A DNA stretch of 40,624 nt from an uncultured Bacillota bacterium (lineage in GTDB: Bacteria; Bacillota; Clostridia; Lachnospirales; Lachnospiraceae): NCBI GenBank assembly GCA_958352855.1, contig CATWQE010000022.1:1-40624 (forward strand), given 5' to 3'. The notes under the pieces are model-generated. The model was given only the letters and a program-made list of their open reading frames with translations. It was not told the DNA's origin and ran no database searches. Below, one piece after another: positions 30,437-39,026 of this stretch. Position numbers and translations under genes: made by a program. How positions within the stretch are numbered: position 1 is the stretch's first letter; every line of letters begins with the position of its first letter.

Positions 30437-32272
30437 ATGCCAAATGGAAAAATTCAGTGGGGAAGGCTTCTTGGCCGCTTATCTCCCTATACCATACAAA
30501 AAGGATTGCGTTATTTGAAGCACTATGGACCAAAAGAATTCTGGGTGCGGCTGCATGAGCGGTTTGAACCAGAGGAAGTTCCCTATGGTCCCTGGTATGA
30601 AGCTTACGTACCTACCCGGGAAGAACTGGAAAAGCAAAAGAAAAGAAAATGGAAATATGCTCCTAAAATCAGCGTGGTTGTGCCAGCATATCAGACGCCG
30701 GAGAAATTTTTGTGTCAGATGATGGACTCTCTTTTAGAGCAGACCTATGAAAACTGGGAGCTTTGCATTGCAGACGCCAGTCCTGAAAATGCATCCATGG
30801 AATATGTGCTCAAAGAATATGCAGCCAGAGATCCCAGAATCAGGTGGAAAAAGCTGGAAAAAAACATGGGAATTGCAGAAAATACCAACCAGGCTTTTGC
30901 CATGGCTTCCGGCGATTTTGTAGGACTTTTGGATCATGATGATCTGCTGGCGCCTAATGCATTGTATGAAATCGCGGCAGCATTAGAGAAGGAGCCGGAT
31001 ATTGATGTACTGTATACAGATGAGGACAAGGTAAGGGGAGAGAGCCTGGAGCATTTCCAGCCTCATTTGAAACCGGATTTTAATCTGGATTTGCTGCGTT
31101 CTAATAATTATATCTGTCATTTTTTTGTGGCAAAGAGAACCCTGGTAGAGCAGGCAGGAGGCTTTCTGGCAGCTTTTGACGGGGCACAGGATCATGACTT
31201 TATTTTCCGATGTGTGGAACAGGCCAAACACATTCATCACATACCGGAAATTTTATACCATTGGAGAACTCATCAGTCCTCAACAGCAGATAATCCAGAC
31301 AGCAAGCTCTATGCCTTTGAAGCCGGCAAGCGGGCAGTGGAAGCCAATCTTAAACGCTGTGGGTTACAGGGCCAAGTAAGCCATACCAAAGATTACGGTT
31401 TCTACCGGGTTACTTATCCGGTTCAGGGAAATCCACTGGTTTCTATTATTATTCCCAATAAGGATGCCAGGGAAGATTTGGAAAAGTGCGTGAATTCCAT
31501 TTTGACAAAATCTACTTACAAAAATTTTGAAATTCTCATTGTGGAGAATAACAGTACCGGCAGTGAAATTTTTGATTATTACAAAAAACTTGCCCAGAAT
31601 CCAAAGGTGCGGCTTTTGAGATGGAAACATCCCTTTAATTATTCTGCTATTAATAATTATGCAGCAGGCAAGGCAAAGGGAGAATACTTATTATTTTTGA
31701 ATAATGATACGGAAATTATTACTCCGGAATGGATAGAAGAAATGCTGGGATTTTGTCAGAGAAAAGACACTGGAATCGTGGGAGCAAAGCTTTATTATGG
31801 AAATAATACCATTCAGCATGCCGGTACGGTTATTGGCATTGGTGGAATAGCAGGGCATATGTTTGTGGATATGGACAGGGAACGCTCCGGATATATGCAC
31901 AAAGCCTCCATTATCCAGGATTTAAGTGCAGTGACAGCAGCCTGTATGATGGTAAAGCGCAGCATTTTTGAACAGGTTCATGGTTTTGAAGAAGAGCTTG
32001 CTGTGGCTTTTAATGATGTGGATTTTTGTCTCAGAGTGCGGCAGCTTGGTTATCTTGTGGTTTACAATCCTTATGTGGAATTGTATCATTACGAGTCCAA
32101 AAGCAGAGGAACTGAGGATAGCAAAGAGAAAGTAAGAAGGTTTCAGTCAGAAATTGAATTTATGCGGTGCAGATGGGAAGACCTTTTGAAAAAGGGAGAC
32201 CCTTATTACAATAAAAACTTATCTCTTTCCAAATGGAATTATTCTTTGAAACCAAAGGATGGAAAGGCTTAG
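30437..32272 (+). CDS. GT2 glycosyltransferase with two intact GT-A domains
   Basis: The 611-residue protein has tandem GT-A domains. The first (about 75-310) starts ISVVVPAYQTP and has GLLDHDDLL; the second (about 330-570) starts LVSIIIPNKDA and has LLFLNNDTEIITPEW and FNDVDFCLRVRQLG. Both metal-binding and base motifs are present in each domain, so it could form two different linkages, as known for bifunctional GT2 enzymes of wall-polysaccharide loci. The gene at 24989 is a clear paralogue with a damaged second domain. ATG 30437 has a moderate site (AGGCAGG). The next GT gene starts six bases after its stop, so 30437-33235 is an operon. Confidence 0.88.
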   Translation: MPNGKIQWGRLLGRLSPYTIQKGLRYLKHYGPKEFWVRLHERFEPEEVPYGPWYEAYVPTREELEKQKKRKWKYAPKISVVVPAYQTPEKFLCQMMDSLLEQTYENWELCIADASPENASMEYVLKEYAARDPRIRWKKLEKNMGIAENTNQAFAMASGDFVGLLDHDDLLAPNALYEIAAALEKEPDIDVLYTDEDKVRGESLEHFQPHLKPDFNLDLLRSNNYICHFFVAKRTLVEQAGGFLAAFDGAQDHDFIFRCVEQAKHIHHIPEILYHWRTHQSSTADNPDSKLYAFEAGKRAVEANLKRCGLQGQVSHTKDYGFYRVTYPVQGNPLVSIIIPNKDAREDLEKCVNSILTKSTYKNFEILIVENNSTGSEIFDYYKKLAQNPKVRLLRWKHPFNYSAINNYAAGKAKGEYLLFLNNDTEIITPEWIEEMLGFCQRKDTGIVGAKLYYGNNTIQHAGTVIGIGGIAGHMFVDMDRERSGYMHKASIIQDLSAVTAACMMVKRSIFEQVHGFEEELAVAFNDVDFCLRVRQLGYLVVYNPYVELYHYESKSRGTEDSKEKVRRFQSEIEFMRCRWEDLLKKGDPYYNKNLSLSKWNYSLKPKDGKA

Positions 32273-32278
32273 AATACC

Positions 32279-33235
32279 ATGTGCGAAGTTTCTGTGATTA
32301 TTCCGAATTATAACGGAAAAAAATATTTAAAAAACTGCCTGGATGCCATGGCAAGACAGGTATATGGAGATTTTGAAGTGATTTTGGTAGATAATGGTTC
32401 AGAGGATGGAAGTGTGGAATATGTACGGGAGCATTATCCATGGGTAAGACTGATTGCCCTGCCGGAAAATACGGGATTTTGCGGAGGCGTGAATGCCGGA
32501 ATCCAGGCGTCTAAAAGCCCATATGTTCTGTTACTGAATAACGATACCATAGCAGAAAAATATTTTATAAAGAATCTGACAGCAGCAATCAAAAGTCATC
32601 CCAATGCCTGCTCCTGTCAGGGAAAAATGATGCAGCTTTCTGATAAAAGCAAAATGGATGACGGGGGAAATTATTACTGCGCTTTTGGATGGGCTTTTGC
32701 AGATGGAAAAGGAAGACCTGAGGTAAACTATACCAAAGAGAAACAAATTTTTTCCTCCTGTGCAGGAGCTGCTATTTACAGCCGGAAAATTCTGGATGAA
32801 ATCGGACATTTTGATGAGGCGCATTTTGCCTATTTAGAGGATCTGGATGTGGGATACCGGGCAAGACTGTATGGGTATGAAAACTGGTTTTGCCCAAAAG
32901 CAAGGGTTTATCATGCAGGAAGCGGTACCAGCGGTTCCAGGTATAACCTTTTTAAGGTGCGCTATTCTTCCAGAAATAATATATATTTAATTTATAAAAA
33001 TATGCCTCTTCTCCAGATTATCTGGAACTTTCCTCTGCTGCTTTTGGGCTTTAGCTGTAAAGCCCTGTTTTTTGCAACGAAAGGCTTTGGAAGAGAATAT
33101 CTGGCAGGTATTAAGAATGGAATCCTTTTATCAAGAGAGAATCCCCATAAAAAAGTGAAAATCAGAAGGAAGGGGACATATTTTAGGATTCAGTGGGAAC
33201 TCTATAAAAATATAATAAAATTTCTAAAAAAATAG
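32279..33235 (+). CDS. GT2 glycosyltransferase, rhamnosyltransferase-like (WbbL type)
   Basis: The 318-residue protein has one GT-A domain: VSVIIPNYNGKKYL (4-17), VDNGSEDGS, LPENTGFCGGVNAGI, LLLNNDT (metal-binding NDT), and later FAYLEDLDVGYRARLYG (catalytic base region) and YHAGSGTSG. This set is typical of the dTDP-rhamnosyltransferase/WbbL branch of GT2. A C-terminal hydrophobic stretch (IIWNFPLLLLGFSCKALFF) and basic tail suggest membrane attachment. It follows the bifunctional GT2 closely. No rhamnose synthesis (rml) genes are in the window, so the donor sugar is inferred from family likeness only. Confidence 0.85.
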   Translation: MCEVSVIIPNYNGKKYLKNCLDAMARQVYGDFEVILVDNGSEDGSVEYVREHYPWVRLIALPENTGFCGGVNAGIQASKSPYVLLLNNDTIAEKYFIKNLTAAIKSHPNACSCQGKMMQLSDKSKMDDGGNYYCAFGWAFADGKGRPEVNYTKEKQIFSSCAGAAIYSRKILDEIGHFDEAHFAYLEDLDVGYRARLYGYENWFCPKARVYHAGSGTSGSRYNLFKVRYSSRNNIYLIYKNMPLLQIIWNFPLLLLGFSCKALFFATKGFGREYLAGIKNGILLSRENPHKKVKIRRKGTYFRIQWELYKNIIKFLKK

Positions 33236-33265
33236 AGGCTGATAAAGAAAAACAAAAGAACAGAA

Positions 33266-33294
33266 TTGCACTTTTCACAGGATTGTGCTATATT
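33266..33294 (+). promoter_or_regulatory. promoter of the sugar phosphotransferase gene
   Basis: -35 TTGCAC (33266-33271), 17-base spacer, -10 TATATT (33289-33294), with an extended TGC before the -10. It is one of the best sigma-A matches in the window and lies 41 bases before the TTG start at 33335. Confidence 0.75.
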
Positions 33295-33334
33295 CTAAGA
33301 AATTATGAAATAAAAAATAGAGGGTGATAAGACC

Positions 33335-34732
33335 TTGATTAAAGAAAATCAAAAGCATTTTAACAGGCTTCAAGTGGTGATAGATGCTTTTGTTATTGTA
33401 ATTTCCTATGTGATGGCATGGGTGATTAAATTTCAAATATTAGAGAATGACGATGGAAAGCTTCCGTTTCGTACCTACATGTTTGCCATGGTATGTATTG
33501 TGGCTGCGTATCTGCTGCTATACAATCTGTTTAGTCTGTATACACCGAAACGTGTTCAGGGGCGGCGTCTGGAGCTATGGAATATTGTAAAAGCAAATAC
33601 CGTAGGAATTGCCCTTATACTGGGGGTACTGTACCTGATAAAAATGATTGATTTTTCCAGATGGATGCTGTTTTATTTTTATGTTTTAAATGTGATTCTG
33701 GAAGCAATCGCAAGAAATCTCATCCGGTATTTCCTTAGAGATATCCGAAGAAAGGGATATAATCTGAAGCATATTGTTCTGGTGGGATACAGCAGGGCGG
33801 CAGAGGAGTATATTGACCGGATTCTGGAAAATCCCCAATGGGGTTACAAAATCAGGGGGATTCTGGATGACAATATTGAGGCAGGAACAGAATACAGAGG
33901 AATTAAGGTTATTGGGCGTATTGATAACCTTATGGTGATTTTGCCGGAAAATAGGTTGGATGAAATTGCCATTACCTTGGGTCTTAGTGAGTATTCCCGT
34001 CTGGAAGAAATTGTAAATCTCTGTGAAAAATCAGGAGTACATACCAAGTTTATTCCTGATTACAACCGCGTAATCCCTACAAAGCCATATACAGAAGATA
34101 TTTTAGGGCTGCCGGTTATAAATATCCGCCATGTGCCTCTTACCAATACCTTTTATGCGGCTATTAAGAGAGCTATGGATATTGCAGGGGCAATCTGTGC
34201 TATTATTTTGTTTTCACCGGTGATGCTGTTTTCTGCTATTATGATTAAACTCACTTCACCGGGACCATTGATTTTTAAACAGGAGCGGGTGGGGCTTCAT
34301 AACCGCACCTTTATGATGTATAAATTCCGCTCCATGGATGTACAGGCGCCGGACAAGGAAAAAACAAAATGGACAGTAAAAGATGATCCGCGTGTAACCA
34401 ATTTTGGAAAATTCATGCGTAAGACCAGTATTGATGAACTGCCTCAGTTGTTTAATATTCTAAAAGGTGAAATGAGTCTGGTAGGGCCAAGACCAGAGCG
34501 TCCGTTTTTTGTAGAAAAATTCAAGGAAGAAATTCCACGATACATGATTAAGCACCAGGTACGCCCTGGTATGACAGGGTGGGCTCAGGTCAATGGTTAC
34601 AGAGGAAATACTTCTATTAAAAAAAGAATCGAGTATGATTTATACTATATTGAGAACTGGACTTTAGGACTGGATATAAAAATACTGTTTTTGACTGTTT
34701 TTAAAGGTTTTATTAACAAGAATGCTTACTAA
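33335..34732 (+). CDS. polyprenyl-phosphate sugar-1-phosphotransferase (WcaJ/WbaP type)
   Basis: The 465-residue protein has about four N-terminal helices (10-130), a Rossmann-like CoA-binding domain (HIVLVGYSRAAEEYI, about 145-250), a further helix (about 285) and the C-terminal catalytic bacterial sugar transferase domain with GPLIFKQERVGLHNRTFMMYKFRSMD, KTSIDELPQLFNI and LVGPRPERP. It transfers a sugar-1-phosphate (often glucose or galactose) onto undecaprenyl phosphate, the first step of chain synthesis. The TTG start follows AGGGTG and its own promoter. Separate control from the exporter genes suggests that initiation is a regulated step. Confidence 0.93.
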   Translation: MIKENQKHFNRLQVVIDAFVIVISYVMAWVIKFQILENDDGKLPFRTYMFAMVCIVAAYLLLYNLFSLYTPKRVQGRRLELWNIVKANTVGIALILGVLYLIKMIDFSRWMLFYFYVLNVILEAIARNLIRYFLRDIRRKGYNLKHIVLVGYSRAAEEYIDRILENPQWGYKIRGILDDNIEAGTEYRGIKVIGRIDNLMVILPENRLDEIAITLGLSEYSRLEEIVNLCEKSGVHTKFIPDYNRVIPTKPYTEDILGLPVINIRHVPLTNTFYAAIKRAMDIAGAICAIILFSPVMLFSAIMIKLTSPGPLIFKQERVGLHNRTFMMYKFRSMDVQAPDKEKTKWTVKDDPRVTNFGKFMRKTSIDELPQLFNILKGEMSLVGPRPERPFFVEKFKEEIPRYMIKHQVRPGMTGWAQVNGYRGNTSIKKRIEYDLYYIENWTLGLDIKILFLTVFKGFINKNAY

Positions 34733-34751
34733 AAGGCAAAAGGGGAAAAAT

Positions 34752-35939
34752 ATGTCTAAGATGAAAAAAAAGAACAGGCACATAGGAAGAAAGGTGTTAT
34801 TCGGCGTAGAAATTGTAGTGTTGATTTTGCTGGTGGGAGTGCTGTTTGCCTACACCCAGCTACATAAGAAAATGGAACAACTGAATTTCAAGGATGATAC
34901 TGCGGAAAATGGCGAAAAAATTCAGGTGGAAATGAATGAGAGTGTGTCAGGAAGTGAAGTCCTAAGCGGATACACCAATGTAGCGCTGTTTGGTATCAAT
35001 GAAAATAACAGTGATACCATTATTATTGCAAGTATTAATAACGATACCAAGGAAATTAAGCTGGTTTCTTTGTACAGGGATACTTATCTTAGAGTAGCAG
35101 AGGATGAAAATGGCAATGGAATTTATAATAAGTGCAATTCAGCTTATTTAAGAGGCGGCCCGGTTGCTGCTGTTTCCATGTTAAATACCAACTTAGATTT
35201 GGACATTCAGAATTACATTACTGTGGATTTTGCAGCTCTTTCGGAAGCAGTAGACTGTTTAGGCGGTCTGGACGTAGACATGAGTTACGAAGAAATTGAG
35301 CATACCAATAATTACTGTGTCGGAACCTCAGAACAGACTGGAGGAGATTACACGCCGATTGAAAAGCCACCTGTTCCGGAGGATCAGAGTAAAATCATTG
35401 GCACATATCATTTAAATGGAATTCAGGTTACTTCGTATTGCAGGATTCGCAAGACAGCTTCCATGGATATGGGAAGAACACAGAGACAGAGATATATTTT
35501 AAATTTAATGGCGGATAAAGCAAAAAAATCAAACCTGACTACCTTAAACAAAGTAGTGGACAGAGTGTTCCCTCTGGTAGAAACAAACTTTTCAAAATCT
35601 GAACTGGTAAAACTGGGTTCAGGATTGTTGTCTTATAAACTAACAGAAAATATAGGATTTCCATTAGACTATGCTATGGGAGCAGAGGTTACGAAACCGG
35701 TAACCGGTCTGGATTGTCTGATTCCCACTACGCTGGCAACCAATGTGAAATACCTTCATGAGTTCTTATTTGATGATAAAGAGTATATTCCATCTGAAAC
35801 AGTCTTTACCAGAAGTGAGTTTATGGCAAATAAGACAGGATTTGGAAATGCCTCAGTACCGGAAAAGAGCCAGTATTTAATTGTAGAACCGTCCGGTGAT
35901 ACAGAAGACCAGGATGAAACAGATAACTATGAATATTAA
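34752..35939 (+). CDS. LytR-CpsA-Psr (LCP) family cell-wall glycopolymer ligase
   Basis: The 395-residue protein has a short basic N-terminus, one membrane helix (VLFGVEIVVLILLVGVLFAY), and an extracytoplasmic LCP domain (about 75-300) with NSDTIIIASINNDTKEIKLVSLYRDTYL (seen in parts SDTIIIASI and SLYRDTYL), the hydrophobic-pocket region, and MGRTQRQR holding the conserved arginines. LCP enzymes move lipid-linked wall polymers to peptidoglycan. ATG 34752 follows AAAAGGGG; an upstream ATG at 34722 overlaps the previous gene and lacks a site. It is cotranscribed with the sugar phosphotransferase, fitting a polymer attached to the wall. A terminator follows its stop. Confidence 0.93.
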   Translation: MSKMKKKNRHIGRKVLFGVEIVVLILLVGVLFAYTQLHKKMEQLNFKDDTAENGEKIQVEMNESVSGSEVLSGYTNVALFGINENNSDTIIIASINNDTKEIKLVSLYRDTYLRVAEDENGNGIYNKCNSAYLRGGPVAAVSMLNTNLDLDIQNYITVDFAALSEAVDCLGGLDVDMSYEEIEHTNNYCVGTSEQTGGDYTPIEKPPVPEDQSKIIGTYHLNGIQVTSYCRIRKTASMDMGRTQRQRYILNLMADKAKKSNLTTLNKVVDRVFPLVETNFSKSELVKLGSGLLSYKLTENIGFPLDYAMGAEVTKPVTGLDCLIPTTLATNVKYLHEFLFDDKEYIPSETVFTRSEFMANKTGFGNASVPEKSQYLIVEPSGDTEDQDETDNYEY

Positions 35940-35945
35940 AGAAAC

Positions 35946-35990
35946 ATGCAGGAACTTTGTTAAGGCAGAATTCCTGCATTCTTTTCTTTT
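35946..35990 (+). terminator. Rho-independent terminator after the LCP gene
   Basis: A 9-bp perfect stem (ATGCAGGAA 35946-35954 with TTCCTGCAT 35971-35979) encloses a 16-base loop and is followed by a T-rich tail (35980-35990). It may be partial, since the next glycosyltransferase starts only 18 bases after it without an obvious promoter. Confidence 0.8.
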
Positions 35991-36007
35991 AGATGGGAGT
36001 GTAGTAA

Positions 36008-36922
36008 ATGACAGTAACAGTAATTATTCCAACCTATAAACCAGATGGGAAATTCCGCAAATTAATGAAGGCATTGAAAAATCAGACCTATCCCATTGAA
36101 AAAATACTGATTTTGAATACAGAAGCCAGATACTGGAAGGACGCTCTGATAGAGGGAATCCAGCAGGCAGAGGTTCATCATATTACAAAAGAAGAATTTG
36201 ACCATGGAAGAACCAGAGCTATGGGAGCTGCTATGGCAGATACGGATTTGCTGGTGTTTTTTACTCAGGATGCAGTACCTGCAAATCATAGGGTGATAGA
36301 AGGTCTGGTTAAGCCTTTTGCAGATGACAGTATTGGAGGGGCTTATGGAAGACAGCTTCCCGCAGAAGACTGCAAATTCATAGAGCGGTATACAAGAAGC
36401 TTTAATTATCCAGGAAGCAGCAGAGTGAAGCGAAGAGAAGATTTGCCTGAGCTTGGGATTAAGACTTACTTTTGCTCCAATGTATGCGCTGCCTATAGAA
36501 GAAGCGTATATGAGAAGGAGGGGGGATTTGTCACCAAAACTATTTTTAATGAGGATATGATTCTGGCAGCCCACATGATTCAGGATGGATATGGAATTGC
36601 TTATGCAGCAGATGCACAAGTAGTGCATTCTCATAATTATAACTATATCCAGCAATTCCAGAGGAATTTTGATCTGGCAGTTTCCCAGACAGACCATCCG
36701 GAAATTTTTGCAGAGGTTTCTTCGGAAAATGAAGGAATACGACTGGTAAAACAGACAGCTTCTTATTTACTAAAACAAAAAAAGCCCTGGCTGCTTCCAG
36801 ATTTAATCCTGGCAAGTGGTTTTAAATTTCTGGGATACAAGGCAGGACAGCATTACCAGAAAATTCCCAGATGGCTTGTGGAAAAACTGACCATGAATCG
36901 GGCATATTGGAAACAGGGATAA
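36008..36922 (+). CDS. GT2 glycosyltransferase, rhamnosyltransferase-like
   Basis: The 304-residue protein has one GT-A domain: VTVIIPTYKPD (3-13), the motif EEFDHGRTRAMG (FxHGxTR, about 72-83), LLVFFTQDAVP (metal-binding QDA), and FNEDMILAAHMIQ (catalytic ED). The HGxTR motif and the replacement of DxD by QDA are typical of a rhamnosyltransferase-like GT2 branch in capsule and wall-glycan loci. ATG follows GGGAG. It is the last gene of the glycopolymer locus; no terminator is clear after it. Whether it reads through from the LCP gene or has a weak promoter of its own cannot be decided. Confidence 0.85.
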   Translation: MTVTVIIPTYKPDGKFRKLMKALKNQTYPIEKILILNTEARYWKDALIEGIQQAEVHHITKEEFDHGRTRAMGAAMADTDLLVFFTQDAVPANHRVIEGLVKPFADDSIGGAYGRQLPAEDCKFIERYTRSFNYPGSSRVKRREDLPELGIKTYFCSNVCAAYRRSVYEKEGGFVTKTIFNEDMILAAHMIQDGYGIAYAADAQVVHSHNYNYIQQFQRNFDLAVSQTDHPEIFAEVSSENEGIRLVKQTASYLLKQKKPWLLPDLILASGFKFLGYKAGQHYQKIPRWLVEKLTMNRAYWKQG

Positions 36923-37044
36923 AATCTTTCATGTGTTCACCTTTTCTTTTCTTTTTTATCACAATTTCAACACAATTCACTGATAAACTAGGTTTCAGAA
37001 AAGAGAGAAAGAACAAAGATTCATGTTAGAAAGGAAGTATCATC

Positions 37045-38757
37045 ATGAGTGAAGAATATAATAGATATGATTTGGGAAATGACCCGGAAAAGAAACCAGA
37101 GATAACAGAGAATACAGAGAAAAGTACACAGAATCCTGTAGAAAATCACGCAGAGGAGCAGCATATAGAACAAAATACAGAACAGGAAACACAGCAATCT
37201 GAGAGTTCTTCCTATGCGTTTTCCTACAGAAAAGCAGGTGAAGAAAAGAAAGAGGGCGAAGAGCCGGAATCCTTTACAAGAACCTATACAGGACCACAAA
37301 AAGGAAATACACAAAACTTTAATCAGGAAAATCAACATGGTGAAAACCAGAACCAGAGGGCTCCCTATCAGTCTTATCAATTTTCTTCTCAGATTCCGCC
37401 AGAACCAGTGAAGAAAGAGAAGAAGAGAAAAGATAAGAAAAATACACAGTCTGGAATGGGCAAAAAGCTGGGAATTGCAGCAGCCACAGCAGCCGTTTTT
37501 GGTCTGGTAGCAGGTTCCGTCTTTTTGGGAGTAACTTATACCGGAAACCAACTGCTTCCCAAGAAACAGAATACACAGGTTGAGAACACAAAAACAACTT
37601 CTCAAAATACAACTTCTGTAAGTAATAATACAGCTTATGGAAACAGCGTATCAGAAGTAGCAGCCAATGCCATGCCATCTATGGTATCTATTACAGGAAT
37701 CAGCATCCAGGAGATTCCAAATTACTTTGGATTCGGAACACAGCAGTATGAAGGTCAGAGCAATGGTTCCGGAATTATTGTAGGACAGAATGACACAGAA
37801 CTTCTGATTGCTACCAATAATCACGTAGTACAAGATACAAATGCCATTACCGTATGCTTTACTAACCAGGACGGTACGGTAGCTGGGTCAAACGTACTTA
37901 CAGATACCAGCGCAGAAGGCAGTACGCCGGATAGCCCTGAGTCTGATACAGCTTTGGAAAATGCAGTAGAAGCCAAAATCAAAGGCACAGATTCTGATAA
38001 TGACCTGGCAGTTGTTGCAGTAAAACTGGAGGATATTCCAGAAGATGTGTTAAGCGAGATTAAAGTGGCAACTATCGGTGATTCTGATTCTCTTACTATG
38101 GGAGAACAGGTGGTAGCCATTGGAAACGCTCTGGGATATGGTCAGTCTGTAACCAGCGGTTATGTCAGCGCCTTAAATAAGCAGGTAAGCTCCGAAAACG
38201 CAGACAGCACTTTTATTCAGACCGATGCAGCAATCAACCCTGGAAACAGTGGCGGCGCACTTCTGAATATGAAGGGAGAACTGGTGGGTATTAACTCTGC
38301 CAAGATTGCAGCGGATGAAGTAGAAGGTATGGGATTTGCCATTCCAATTTCTAAAGCACAGCCGATTTTGGATGAACTGATGAGTAAGAAGACCAGAGAT
38401 TTAGTAGAAGACGAAAATAAAGCAGCTTATATGGGTGTTCGACTGAAAAATGTGACCTCTGATGCATCTGAGTATTATAATATGCCTCTTGGTGTTTATG
38501 TAGACAGTGTGGAAGAAGATGGACCAGCGGCAAAAGCAGGGATTCAGGCAGGAGATATTATTCTGAAAATTGATGGAACAACGGTACAATCAGCAGATAA
38601 TCTTCAAAGTCAACTGGCATATTACGAAGCAGGAGAAAAAATTGATTTTGTGATTGCCAGAGCAGATGGCGGGGAATACAAAGAACAGACCGTAACTGTA
38701 GAACTTGGTTCCAAGAAAGATGCTCAGAACAATACACAAACCAGACCAGGCAGATAA
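37045..38757 (+). CDS. HtrA/DegP-like membrane-anchored serine protease with PDZ domain
   Basis: The 570-residue protein has a long cytoplasmic N-terminus (about 1-135) rich in E, Q, N and K, one membrane helix (KLGIAAATAAVFGLVAGSVF), a trypsin-like domain with the triad H260 (NNHVV), D320 (DNDLAVV) and S402 (NPGNSGGALL), and one C-terminal PDZ domain (about 460-560; VDSVEEDGPAAKAGIQAGDIIL). It would degrade misfolded proteins outside the membrane. An insertion between the His and Asp motifs (GSTPDSPESDTALENA) is Ser/Asp-rich. ATG 37045 has a good GAAAGGAAG site. It is monocistronic, followed by the structured element at 38772. Confidence 0.93.
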   Translation: MSEEYNRYDLGNDPEKKPEITENTEKSTQNPVENHAEEQHIEQNTEQETQQSESSSYAFSYRKAGEEKKEGEEPESFTRTYTGPQKGNTQNFNQENQHGENQNQRAPYQSYQFSSQIPPEPVKKEKKRKDKKNTQSGMGKKLGIAAATAAVFGLVAGSVFLGVTYTGNQLLPKKQNTQVENTKTTSQNTTSVSNNTAYGNSVSEVAANAMPSMVSITGISIQEIPNYFGFGTQQYEGQSNGSGIIVGQNDTELLIATNNHVVQDTNAITVCFTNQDGTVAGSNVLTDTSAEGSTPDSPESDTALENAVEAKIKGTDSDNDLAVVAVKLEDIPEDVLSEIKVATIGDSDSLTMGEQVVAIGNALGYGQSVTSGYVSALNKQVSSENADSTFIQTDAAINPGNSGGALLNMKGELVGINSAKIAADEVEGMGFAIPISKAQPILDELMSKKTRDLVEDENKAAYMGVRLKNVTSDASEYYNMPLGVYVDSVEEDGPAAKAGIQAGDIILKIDGTTVQSADNLQSQLAYYEAGEKIDFVIARADGGEYKEQTVTVELGSKKDAQNNTQTRPGR

Positions 38758-38771
38758 GAAATAGAAAAAAT

Positions 38772-38924
38772 GAAAGTTGTGAGATAAACAGTATTTTGGA
38801 AGGCAGGTATTATTCCGGCGCATGTGCCGAGTACGCTTTGAGACTACAGGCTCAAAGGGAACGCAGGCTGAGCTGGAAGGATACCTGCCTTCCAAAATGT
38901 GTCCAGTGTCGCAGCTTTCTTTTT
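38772..38924 (+). ncRNA. large nested stem-loop element between htrA and clpX
   Basis: An outer 11-bp stem with two G-U pairs (38772-38782 with 38909-38919) is followed by five T (38920-38924). Inside lies a perfect 18-bp stem (ATTTTGGAAGGCAGGTAT 38793-38810 with 38881-38898), and within that two hairpins, CGGCG-CATG-TGCCG (38816-38829) and CTTTGAG-(8)-CTCAAAG (38836-38857). The long stem with a T run can end htrA transcription, but it is far more elaborate than a terminator needs to be. It lies upstream of the clpX promoter. It could be a small structured RNA, a fold-back DNA element, or an elaborate terminator. The frame of clpX stays open through it by chance. Confidence 0.7.
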
Positions 38925-38947
38925 GCCTCCATTTATAAAAAGTTTAC

Positions 38948-38976
38948 TTGTGACACCACAGGATTTGTGATAAGAT
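38948..38976 (+). promoter_or_regulatory. clpX promoter
   Basis: -35 TTGTGA (38948-38953), 17-base spacer, -10 TAAGAT (38971-38976). The start point would be near 38983, about 44 bases before the ATG, which rules out the much longer reading frame beginning at 38796. Confidence 0.65.
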
Positions 38977-39026
38977 ACCCACAAGTGGTTTTTCAGGAAG
39001 AAAACATAGAGAAAGCAGGAATAAAA

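Noticed and set aside
36062..36697. Open frame of 211 codons on the - strand inside the GT2 gene at 36008
   Set aside because: The + strand frame has clear GT2 motifs over the same bases; the reverse frame shows none and has no ribosome site.
37021..37605. Long open frame on the - strand over the start of htrA (194 codons)
   Set aside because: The product is Cys/Phe/Leu-rich, an artefact of the Glu/Gln/Lys-rich cytoplasmic N-terminus of HtrA on the other strand.
38796..39026. N-terminal extension of ClpX through the structured element
   Set aside because: The frame is open, but these 77 codons read through perfect inverted repeats and the clpX promoter, and the peptide is unlike ClpX. The ATG at 39027 has a ribosome site and starts a normal zinc-finger domain.
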